Positions 56,791 to 64,000 of a DNA stretch of 64,000 bases are shown piece after piece (the stretch's first letter is position 1; every line of letters begins with the position of its first letter). The translations under genes were made by a program, and so were the position numbers. The stretch is from Thalassospira sp. MCCC 1A01148 (lineage in GTDB: Bacteria; Pseudomonadota; Alphaproteobacteria; Rhodospirillales; Thalassospiraceae), in the NCBI RefSeq assembly GCF_001613795.1, contig NZ_LPVZ01000020.1, positions 682,001 through 746,000 of the forward strand. The letters are read 5' to 3'. The notes below the pieces were generated by a model. That model was given only the letters and a program-made list of their open reading frames with translations. It was not told the DNA's origin and did no database searches.

Positions 56791-57369
56791 TCAGGCGTGT
56801 CCGGCTTCACCCGACAGCAGTTCGGGCGCAAATCCAAGCCGCGAGAACGCCTGTTCCCACTTGTCTTCGCAATCGGTGTCAAACAGCAAATCTGCATCCG
56901 CATCGACATGAAGCCAACCGTTGGCCAGAATCTCACTTTCAAGCTGACCACTGCGCCACCCGGCATAGCCAAGGGCCAGAATACGGCTTTGCGGGCCTTC
57001 GCCCACGGCAATCTGTTCAAGGACATCAACCGTCGCCGTAACCGATACACCACGATCGACGTGAAGTGTCGCTTCGTTGGAGAAATCGGTTGAATGCAGA
57101 ACGAAGCCACGGCTGCTTTCGACCGGGCCACCGAAATGCACCTGAATGTCTTCGATGGTGGGTGCCGGACGCGCAATGCCAAGCTGCTCAAGGAGTTCGG
57201 GGAAGGTGATGCTGTCGATCAGGCGGTTGATGACAAGCCCCATCGCACCGTCTTTGTTGTGCGCACAGATATAGACCACACTTTGCGAAAAGCGCGGATC
57301 ACGCATTCCCGGCATCGCTACCAAAAGCTTCCCGCCAAGATAATCGCCAGTGTCTATACCTTCACCCAT
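56791..57369 (-). CDS. YqgE/AlgH family protein
   Basis: A 192-residue UPF0301 protein. LGGKLLVAMPGMRDPRFSQSVVYIC and GAMGLVINR are family signatures. The molecular function is unknown; in Pseudomonas a homologue affects alginate and secondary-metabolite genes. It is divergent from the DsbD-like gene. Confidence 0.93.
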   Translation of the reverse strand: MGEGIDTGDYLGGKLLVAMPGMRDPRFSQSVVYICAHNKDGAMGLVINRLIDSITFPELLEQLGIARPAPTIEDIQVHFGGPVESSRGFVLHSTDFSNEATLHVDRGVSVTATVDVLEQIAVGEGPQSRILALGYAGWRSGQLESEILANGWLHVDADADLLFDTDCEDKWEQAFSRLGFAPELLSGEAGHA

Positions 57370-57690
57370 CTCGAAAACTCTCTTTATCCAGTTTCATCAA
57401 GCCTAACGCGAATGCCTTTCCATTACCATCAAGAACCCCGGAAACCGCGACAATTTGTCGTTTGACATTGCTCCATCCCATATATCGTATGTAGGTGCAA
57501 ACGCCGTGCTCTGCCATTGGGCGGCATTACAGTTGTTCTGGATCAGGCCAAGGCACAGCGGTTTTGTGGTACTGATAGACCGTTCACACAGTCGTGGCTT
57601 GATTTGAACACGGGCTCGAACTACGCCTGTTTTGTGCCACAAGTCTGGCTCATACTGCGCCAACCGTTTTTCGTGCTTAAGGAACAACAC

Positions 57691-59907
57691 GTGTTTCGCC
57701 ACCTTATCGCCCGTTTGACCCTGTTATTTGCCCTCTGTCTTACGATCATCGGCACAACGTCCGCCGCAATGGCGGCGTCGAACACGGCCACCAACTGGTT
57801 TGACGAAGACTTTGCCTCGGTGCGCCTGATCAGTGCACAGACCGAAACCGGCGGCAAAGAAGTCCTGCGGTTGGGTCTTGAATACGAATTGCAGCCGGAT
57901 TGGAAAATCTACTGGCGCAGTGCGGGTGATGCCGGTTTCCCGCCGCAACTTGACTGGACCGGGTCCGAAAACATTGGCGAGGCCGAGATGCTTTGGCCCG
58001 CGCCATACCGGTTTTCGATCTTCGGGCTGGAGACCTTCGGCTATAAGGACCACATCATTCTGCCGATTGATGTCGCGATCATGGACCCGGCTGAACCAGT
58101 CGCGATCCGCCTTGGTGTCGATTATCTGGTTTGCAGCGACGTCTGCATTCCAGCGACGGCAACCTTCAATCTCGACATCCCGGCGGGCAGTTCCGGCAGC
58201 GCTGGCGGATCAATCACCAGCGCCCACGCCCATCAGATCGAAAAATTCGTTTCAAAGGTGCCGCTGACTGGCGCAGGCCTGCCGATCCAAGTCACCAGTA
58301 TCAGCAGCGTAAATAACGGCGATGCGCGCAAATTGCGCCTTGGGGTTCACGGGCTTGATGCCGCCGGGGTAGAGGTCGAAGACATCCTGATTGAAAGCGA
58401 CCTTCGTGCAGGCTATGGCCTGCCCAAGCCTGCTGGATCTTCCGATGATCAGGCCGACGATATCCGGTATTTCGACATCGCAGTCATGGGATTGGCACAG
58501 GACCAGTCGTTGATTGACCAACCGCTTACGGTCACGGTCATCGCTGGTCCGCTATCTGTTGAACAAGACCTTGTCGTTGGCGCAGTCAGTGACGGGATCG
58601 CACCCAAGGCCGCCCCGGCCAGCACCGGCGCAAGCGCTGGCAACAGCTTCTGGATGATCGGCTTGTTTGCCTTGCTTGGCGGGTTGATCCTGAACATCAT
58701 GCCGTGCGTCCTGCCCGTCTTGTCAATCAAGGTGATGTCTGCACTCAAGGCAAACGCACAGGATACCAACCGCGTACGCATCGGATTTCTGGCCAGTGCG
58801 GCCGGGATCATCACATCCTTCTGGGTGATTGCCGCGGTCCTGGTTGGCATCAAACTGGCCGGCGGCACAATCGGCTGGGGCATTCAGTTCCAGCAACCAC
58901 TGTTTTTGACCGTCATGACGATCATTCTGGCCCTGTTCGCGCTGAATATGTGGGGCCTGTTTGAGATTTCCGGCCCAGATCAGCTTGGCAATGCCGCCAA
59001 TGATGCGATCACACGCAGTGAAAGTCACGGCCGCCATATCAGCAGCAATTTCCTGACCGGCATGTTTGCAACCTTGCTGGCAACACCGTGCTCTGCGCCG
59101 TTCCTTGGCACCGCTGTTGGGTTTGCGCTGGCAGGCAGTGTCTTTGATATTTTCTGGATCTTCACGCTGCTTGGTATCGGATTGGCAATACCGTATTTCG
59201 CCATCGCCATTCAGCCACGCGTCGCCCGCATCCTTCCCAAACCGGGTCGCTGGATGAACGGTGTAAAATTCGTGCTGGGCCTTGCCTTGATCGGCACGGC
59301 GATCTGGCTACTCGGTGTGCTTTCGGTTCAGGTCGGATTGACCGGTGCAATTGCAGTCGGACTTGGCCTGATTGCTGGTGGCGTCTTTATCTGGGCGCGC
59401 AAACGCACATCAAACCTGCGTCCGCGCCTTGCCTTTACCTCTTTGGCAGTTCTGGGTTTCCTGATTGCGTTGTTTGCGCCCGGATTTTCCAAACCACCGT
59501 CATTGCCCGGCACGTCATCTGGCAACGGCACCCTCACCTGGCAGCCCTTTGCGCCAGAGACAATCGATACGCTGGTTGCCGACGGCAAGACTGTCCTGGT
59601 TGATGTGACGGCAGAATGGTGTGTGTCCTGTCAGGTCAACAAGAAGCTTGTTCTGGAAAAAAGCAATGTCCGCACGGCACTGACGCAGGACAATATCGTG
59701 CTGATGCAGGCTGACTGGACCCGCCCGGATCAGCAGATTGCCGACTATCTGGCATCCTATGGCCGCTTTGGTATTCCGTTTAATGCCGTGTTTGGACCCG
59801 GTGCACCGGATGGCATCCTGCTTTCGGAGTTGCTTGGCGTGGACGAAGTTCTTGGTGCGCTTGATGATGCAAATGGTTCCGCCAGCCTTGCCAGTTCGGC
59901 AGAGTAA
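57691..59907 (+). CDS. DsbD/ScsB-like thiol:disulfide interchange protein
   Basis: A 738-residue membrane protein. A signal peptide (MFRHLIARLTLLFALCLTI) is followed by an N-terminal periplasmic domain with Cys148 and Cys152. Eight or so membrane spans carry Cys339 (MPCVLPVLS) and Cys467 (ATPCSAPFLG). The C-terminal thioredoxin domain has AEWCVSCQ (Cys644, Cys647). The three cysteine pairs fit electron relay from cytoplasmic thioredoxin to periplasmic targets. I start at the GTG at 57691, with AAGGAA upstream; the frame upstream of it lacks similarity. ScsB-type rather than classic DsbD is likely because the N-terminal domain is large. Confidence 0.9.
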   Translation: MFRHLIARLTLLFALCLTIIGTTSAAMAASNTATNWFDEDFASVRLISAQTETGGKEVLRLGLEYELQPDWKIYWRSAGDAGFPPQLDWTGSENIGEAEMLWPAPYRFSIFGLETFGYKDHIILPIDVAIMDPAEPVAIRLGVDYLVCSDVCIPATATFNLDIPAGSSGSAGGSITSAHAHQIEKFVSKVPLTGAGLPIQVTSISSVNNGDARKLRLGVHGLDAAGVEVEDILIESDLRAGYGLPKPAGSSDDQADDIRYFDIAVMGLAQDQSLIDQPLTVTVIAGPLSVEQDLVVGAVSDGIAPKAAPASTGASAGNSFWMIGLFALLGGLILNIMPCVLPVLSIKVMSALKANAQDTNRVRIGFLASAAGIITSFWVIAAVLVGIKLAGGTIGWGIQFQQPLFLTVMTIILALFALNMWGLFEISGPDQLGNAANDAITRSESHGRHISSNFLTGMFATLLATPCSAPFLGTAVGFALAGSVFDIFWIFTLLGIGLAIPYFAIAIQPRVARILPKPGRWMNGVKFVLGLALIGTAIWLLGVLSVQVGLTGAIAVGLGLIAGGVFIWARKRTSNLRPRLAFTSLAVLGFLIALFAPGFSKPPSLPGTSSGNGTLTWQPFAPETIDTLVADGKTVLVDVTAEWCVSCQVNKKLVLEKSNVRTALTQDNIVLMQADWTRPDQQIADYLASYGRFGIPFNAVFGPGAPDGILLSELLGVDEVLGALDDANGSASLASSAE

Positions 59908-60122
59908 TCACATCTGATTGAGGATGCGTATTCCAACCGTCCCGATTTGCATCCCCGCTTTTGCAGGAACAAGGGCGGGGATGCCAACGTTACAAGTTAA
60001 CCAGATGAAACCTGTTAAAAACTCTGCGTGAAAGCATTGAATGCCAAACAGATATGGTGTTTGATTCCGGCATGCGATCCAGCGCGCAGTCAACGGGATT
60101 GCGCCAAATAACGGAGATACCA

Positions 60123-60602
60123 ATGACCATTAAAGTCGGTACTGAACTCCCGGAAGTCACCCTTTTCCGCGCAACCAGCGATGGCCCCGAAGCCATCAAT
60201 TCCAAGGAATTCTTTGCAGGACGCAAGGTTGTCCTGTTTGCGGTGCCGGGTGCCTTTACCCCGACATGCTCGGCAAAACATCTGCCGGGTTTTGTAGCCA
60301 AAGCCGATCAGATCAAAGCCAAAGGTGTCGACGAAATCGCCTGCCTGGCATCCAATGATGCTTTTGTTCTGCATGCGTGGGCAGATGCCGAAAATGCAGA
60401 AAACATCACCATGCTGTCAGACGGTGACCTTGCATTTGTAGATGCAACGGGTCTTGAACTTGATTTGACCGGACGTGGCCTTGGCAAACGTGCCAACCGC
60501 TTTGCCATGATTGTGGAAGATGGCAAGGTTACCGAGCTTGCCGTCGAAGAACCCGGCGCCTTTGAAGTATCAAGTGCCGAAGCGGTGCTGGAAAAACTCT
60601 AG
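60123..60602 (+). CDS. Peroxiredoxin, Prx5 type
   Basis: A 159-residue thiol peroxidase. The peroxidatic cysteine is Cys49 in VPGAFTPTCSAKHLPGF. No resolving cysteine is present at the typical 2-Cys position; Cys75 in EIACLASN is a candidate. It reduces peroxides in the cytoplasm. GGAGAT precedes the start at 60123. A terminator follows. Confidence 0.95.
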   Translation: MTIKVGTELPEVTLFRATSDGPEAINSKEFFAGRKVVLFAVPGAFTPTCSAKHLPGFVAKADQIKAKGVDEIACLASNDAFVLHAWADAENAENITMLSDGDLAFVDATGLELDLTGRGLGKRANRFAMIVEDGKVTELAVEEPGAFEVSSAEAVLEKL

Positions 60603-60631
60603 GCCCGCGATAAATTACACGCACAAGCGCT

Positions 60632-60668
60632 TAAAGCTCCGCAAACTGATGCGGAGCTTTTTGCTTTT
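60632..60668 (+). terminator. Terminator of the peroxiredoxin gene
   Basis: AAAGCTCCGCA (60632-60642) pairs with TGCGGAGCTTT (60650-60660), followed by TTTTGCTTTT. Confidence 0.85.
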
Positions 60669-60691
60669 CAGATACATCTTTGCGCACAGGA

Positions 60692-61096
60692 TCAGCGCGG
60701 CAGCAAAACCGGTATCGGGTCTTCCTTGCTGTCGTAGTCGCATTCAAAGGTCGGGTTGGTGTGTTTGGCAATGAAATGCACAACACCTTCCCGGAAGCTG
60801 CCCTTAATCGGCGACCAGCTCATATAGACCCCGCCGCGGGTATCATATTCGCGAATATCGGGATCGCGCATCAGTTCAGAAAAACTGTGTCCAAGATCCT
60901 CTGTCGCACCTGCCACCAGCCACGACGGCTTCAAGCCGCCATGCCACAGCAAGTAGACGCCACCGACATTATTCAGACCAAGTTCAGAAATGTCATCGAT
61001 CATGAAAAGACGGTAGTAATCCCCACGCGGGCTTTTTCGCCATTTGATATCTTGCGCCTTAGGCTGGCGAATAGCACCGAGAGACCAAAATCCCAT
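60692..61096 (-). CDS. Unknown small protein, GIY-YIG-like in layout
   Basis: A 134-residue protein with a very good start (GGAGG 5-6 bases before the ATG at 61096). I do not recognise the family firmly. GVY (46-48), then VAGATEDLGHSF (61-72) and GVYMSW (89-94) have the spacing of GIY-YIG nuclease-like folds, but the second tyrosine and the catalytic arginine are absent, so nuclease activity is unlikely. It lies 210 bases downstream of the second CheZ gene on the same strand. No signal or membrane segment is seen. Confidence 0.6.
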   Translation of the reverse strand: MGFWSLGAIRQPKAQDIKWRKSPRGDYYRLFMIDDISELGLNNVGGVYLLWHGGLKPSWLVAGATEDLGHSFSELMRDPDIREYDTRGGVYMSWSPIKGSFREGVVHFIAKHTNPTFECDYDSKEDPIPVLLPR

Positions 61097-61306
61097 AGTA
61101 ACCTCCAAGCACGCCAAAACACGTGCAACCGAATGTCACACGCATCCCAACATAGCTTCTTATTCTTATAGGTAAGAACTTACCTTAGCATATGTAAACT
61201 TTTGGTTGACGAAAGACAGCGCACAAAACGCTATCATTTCGCCTAGCGAGTTCAACTGTGTAACGCTACTACCTAATTAACCCGACAAAACCAAGCATTT
61301 TTCGAG

Positions 61307-62218
61307 TTATTCGAATAACTTATCGATGTCGTCCTGGCTGATACCCTCGCCATCAAGCTGCGGACCATTCAAAAGGTCTGAATCTTCGGGCCGTGCTTCT
61401 TCTTCAACTTCAGGGACCGGCAGTTCGGCGAAGGCGTCTTCACCCCAGATCGAGATCATGTTGTGGACGCGCTCTTCAACGAATTCAAGGGTACTAACCA
61501 CCTTGTTGATGCGCTGGCCGGTAATGTCCTGGAAGTTACAGGCTTCAAAAACCTTGGTCACGATGAAGGCAATCTGCTCGACGTGATCAGCAACAAAATC
61601 GCTGGGCGCCGAGTTCTTGAGCGCCATGGTCAGATCGTCGATCTGCTCAGCCGATTCAAGAATGGTGTGGGTCGCCATTTCAGTGTCTTTGACGATCGCA
61701 TCAAGTTCCGAAGCAGCACTGACAAGACGGTCGTCCTGCGCCTTGGGATGGCGCAATGATGCAATCTGCACCTTGGCCTTGTGAATGTGCTCGTTCATTT
61801 CTTCGATCTGGGTGCGGATCAGTTCCAGATCGTCACGATCAGGCTCTGCTGCCCCCGGTCGATTGGAGTGGGTCGGATTGCTTGTAACCGGCTCAGGCAA
61901 TTCATCCATCGGTGCGTCGTTCGACGCAACGGGTGCTCCGACATCGCTTGGTGCCACCCCACCGGACGCCACGGCCTGACGGAGTTGCGAAACTTCACTG
62001 CGCAACGCGCGGATTTCATCAAGAACCGCCTGGGAAATTCCGGAGTTATCCGGAACACTCGCCGCCGACGGCAAAGAAGCCGGCATCGGTTCGCCTGCCC
62101 CCATCCCGCTTTCCAGCGTCGGATCGAAGAAGGAATCCGACCAGTCTTCAACAACACCACCTGTCCGTTCTTTAAGACGACGTTCGGCAGTGAATACTTT
62201 TTGCACGCGACGAGACAT
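61307..62218 (-). CDS. CheZ-like protein phosphatase 2
   Basis: A 303-residue protein paralogous to the one at 55888. The N-terminus MSRRVQKVFTAERRLKER matches the other's FTAE-x-RL motif. The catalytic helix has NFQDITGQRI (Asp231, Gln235), followed by EERVHNMISIWGEDAF. The C-terminus ends ISQDDIDKLFE, one copy of the FliM-like motif. An insert rich in Pro, Ser and Ala separates N- and C-terminal parts. I start at 62218 since the frame upstream to 62374 has no similarity; GGAGG lies 13 bases upstream, further than usual. It probably dephosphorylates a CheY-type regulator. Confidence 0.85.
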   Translation of the reverse strand: MSRRVQKVFTAERRLKERTGGVVEDWSDSFFDPTLESGMGAGEPMPASLPSAASVPDNSGISQAVLDEIRALRSEVSQLRQAVASGGVAPSDVGAPVASNDAPMDELPEPVTSNPTHSNRPGAAEPDRDDLELIRTQIEEMNEHIHKAKVQIASLRHPKAQDDRLVSAASELDAIVKDTEMATHTILESAEQIDDLTMALKNSAPSDFVADHVEQIAFIVTKVFEACNFQDITGQRINKVVSTLEFVEERVHNMISIWGEDAFAELPVPEVEEEARPEDSDLLNGPQLDGEGISQDDIDKLFE

Positions 62219-62359
62219 GACTTGTTCCAAACCTCCGGAACGGACGGTAGTCCGATCACTAAATCCCCAAAACGCGTCTTTGATGACGTCGTTCATTACA
62301 ATTCTGACAAGTATAAGGGTGCAGATTGCGACAAGTCCAATGGGTTTCAAGTACAAGTC

Positions 62360-62395
62360 TTTGAAAAAGAACACCCCGGTCAGATGACCGGGGTG
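62360..62395 (-). terminator. Terminator of the glycine cleavage operon
   Basis: CACCCCGGTC (62372-62381) pairs with GACCGGGGTG (62386-62395) with a 4-base loop. On the minus strand it is followed by TTCTTTTTC. It lies just after gcvPB. Confidence 0.85.
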
Positions 62396-62422
62396 CCCTA
62401 AACAGTCAGGTTGCTTGGGTTA

Positions 62423-63919
62423 TCAAGCTGTTTCAGGTTTCCAGCGCAAAACCGGCTTGCGCGCAGCCGCAGTTTCATCAAGGCGTCTGCGCGGTGTCAG
62501 GTACGGTGCATTCTTGAAGAATTCGGCATCGCCCGACTCGGCTTTGGCCACAAGGGACAGAATCGCATCACAGAATTGATCGATCGATTCCTTGGTTTCG
62601 GTCTCGGTCGGCTCGATCAGCAATGCCCCATGGACCACCAGCGGGAAGTACATCGTCATCGGGTGGAACCCTTCGTCGATGATTGCCTTTGCCAGATCAA
62701 GGGTCGAAACACCGGTATCCTTCAGGAAGCTGTCATCAAACAACGCTTCATGCATGCAGTATCCCGGGAAGGCGACACTGAGCTTGTCTTTCAGACGCGC
62801 CAGCAGATAGTTGGCATTCAGCACCGCATCACCGGACGCCTGACGCAGACCATCCGCACCGTGGCTTTTCATGTAGGTCAGCGCACGAATAAACATGCCC
62901 ATCTGACCATGGAAGCCCTTCAGACGGCCAAACGGCTGCATGCCGTCTTCTTCGTCTGCGGTTTCAACCAGATGGAAGCCATCGCCTTTTTTGACGACAT
63001 ACGGGATCGGGGCAAACGGTGCCAGTGCCTCGGAAAAGACAACAGGCCCGGAACCCGGCCCACCACCGCCATGCGGGGTCGAGAAGGTCTTGTGCAGGTT
63101 GATATGCATCGCATCAATGCCAAGGTCTGCCGGACGCACCCGACCGACAATGGCGTTGAAGTTCGCACCATCGCAATAGAAATAGCCACCCGCTTCATGC
63201 ACCAGATCGGCAATCTTGCGCACGTCACGTTCAAACAGGCCACAGGTGTTCGGGTTGGTCAGCATGATACCCGCCACATCGTCGCCAAGCTTGGCTTCGA
63301 ATGCGGCAAGGTCAACACGGCCATCCTCGGTCGCCGGGATTGAATCAACCGTAAAGCCACAGGCTGCTGCTGTCGCCGGGTTGGTCCCGTGTGCGGATTC
63401 CGGCACCAGAACACGACGACGGTTTTCACCGCGTGCATCAAGGGCCGCACGAATGGCCATCATGCCGCAAAGCTCGCCCTGCGCACCCGCTGCCGGGGAC
63501 ATGGAAACGGCCGGCATGCCGGTCAGGACCAGAAGCCAGTGTGCACACTGATCAATCAGTTCCAGCGCGCCCTGAACGGTGCTTTCGGGCTGCATCGGAT
63601 GCAGATCGGCAAGACCGGGCAAACGCGCGACCTTTTCATTCAGGCGCGGGTTATGCTTCATCGTGCATGAACCAAGCGGGAAGAAACCGGCATCGATGCC
63701 ATAGTTCTTCTGCGACAGGCGCGTGAAGTGACGCACGACCTGCGGTTCGGACAGTCCGGGAAGGCCAACTTCGCTATCACGATCAAGTCCGCCAAGACGG
63801 GATTTCGTGCCCTTCGGTTCGGGCAAATCAACGCCGGTTCGGCCGGGCTGACCCTGCTCAAAGATCAGTTGTTCTTCAATAACAAGGCCGCGGTTGCCGG
63901 TATGGGTTGTAAAATTCAT
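62423..63919 (-). CDS. gcvPB: Glycine dehydrogenase (decarboxylating) subunit 2
   Basis: A 498-residue PLP enzyme, the C-terminal half of the split P protein of the glycine cleavage system. The PLP lysine is Lys277 in NLHKTFSTPHGGGGPGSG. It overlaps the gcvPA stop by four bases (ATGA), so the two subunits are translationally coupled. Confidence 0.96.
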   Translation of the reverse strand: MNFTTHTGNRGLVIEEQLIFEQGQPGRTGVDLPEPKGTKSRLGGLDRDSEVGLPGLSEPQVVRHFTRLSQKNYGIDAGFFPLGSCTMKHNPRLNEKVARLPGLADLHPMQPESTVQGALELIDQCAHWLLVLTGMPAVSMSPAAGAQGELCGMMAIRAALDARGENRRRVLVPESAHGTNPATAAACGFTVDSIPATEDGRVDLAAFEAKLGDDVAGIMLTNPNTCGLFERDVRKIADLVHEAGGYFYCDGANFNAIVGRVRPADLGIDAMHINLHKTFSTPHGGGGPGSGPVVFSEALAPFAPIPYVVKKGDGFHLVETADEEDGMQPFGRLKGFHGQMGMFIRALTYMKSHGADGLRQASGDAVLNANYLLARLKDKLSVAFPGYCMHEALFDDSFLKDTGVSTLDLAKAIIDEGFHPMTMYFPLVVHGALLIEPTETETKESIDQFCDAILSLVAKAESGDAEFFKNAPYLTPRRRLDETAAARKPVLRWKPETA

Positions 63920-64000
63920 GCCAGCGCCTCCTTCAATGCGTCCGCAAGGGCCGCGATATCCTCGTCCGTGTTGGTTTCGGTTACCGCGACCAACAGGTAG
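63916..64000 (-). CDS. gcvPA: Glycine dehydrogenase subunit 1, C-terminal fragment
   Basis: Only the last 28 or so residues lie in the window (YLLVAVTETNTDEDIAAL...EALA). They match the end of the split P-protein subunit 1, and the ATGA overlap with gcvPB supports it. The start lies beyond the window edge. Confidence 0.85.
   Translation of the reverse strand, partial: YLLVAVTETNTDEDIAALADALKEALA

Overview
The window is a gene-dense stretch of bacterial chromosome, roughly 55% GC by eye. It looks like an alphaproteobacterium of the Rhodospirillales, most like Thalassospira. The reasons are the fused-AB Pha/Mrp antiporter operon, the ctaC-ctaD-ctaB-coxF-ctaG-ctaE oxidase operon, the acnA-to-ccm gene order, CheZ proteins in an alphaproteobacterium, and many TTG/GTG starts with GGAGG-type ribosome sites. 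The genus is an inference. I see no phage, insertion sequence, CRISPR array or rRNA. There is one tRNA gene (Gln, TTG).

Layout. 1-1079: end of an acyl-ACP thioesterase-like gene and rnhB. 1157-7170 (minus): a six-gene Na+/H+ antiporter operon. 7353-9953: divergent MFS transporter and His-rich permease. 9955-18419 (minus): a LIV-type ABC transporter operon that also encodes two acyl-CoA ligase family proteins. 19236-25555: aconitase, a four-CBS/PAS/GGDEF/EAL protein and a secreted DUF1223 protein. 25696-32592: the complete cytochrome c maturation operon ccmABCDEFGHI. 32613-35896 (minus): a small membrane protein, a lytic transglycosylase and a family-4-like uracil-DNA glycosylase. 36170-41625: ETF-ubiquinone oxidoreductase, a DJ-1/PfpI protein, a TPR lipoprotein, ispE and tRNA-Gln. 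41721-48830 (minus): GAF-GGDEF protein, ROK kinase, M16 peptidase, thrC, a cNMP-binding protein and M32 carboxypeptidase. 48898-55100 (minus): the aa3-type cytochrome c oxidase operon with assembly factors. 55888-62218: two CheZ paralogues flanking algH, a DsbD/ScsB-like reductase, a peroxiredoxin and a small unknown gene. 62423-64000 (minus): gcvPB and the tail of gcvPA.

How the genes fit together. Much of the window serves aerobic respiration: the oxidase with its heme and copper assembly factors, c-type cytochrome maturation, aconitase, ETF-QO feeding electrons to quinone, and a Na+/H+ antiporter. Thiol-redox functions recur (CcmG, CcmH, DUF1223, DsbD-like, peroxiredoxin).

The two most interesting points are these. 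First, the LIV transporter operon carries two ligase-family genes, and each of its four longer intercistronic gaps holds a strong hairpin. Second, two CheZ-like phosphatases end in short motifs resembling the CheY-binding N-terminus of FliM. I did not find a wholly unfamiliar multi-gene system. The remaining findings are variants of known families.
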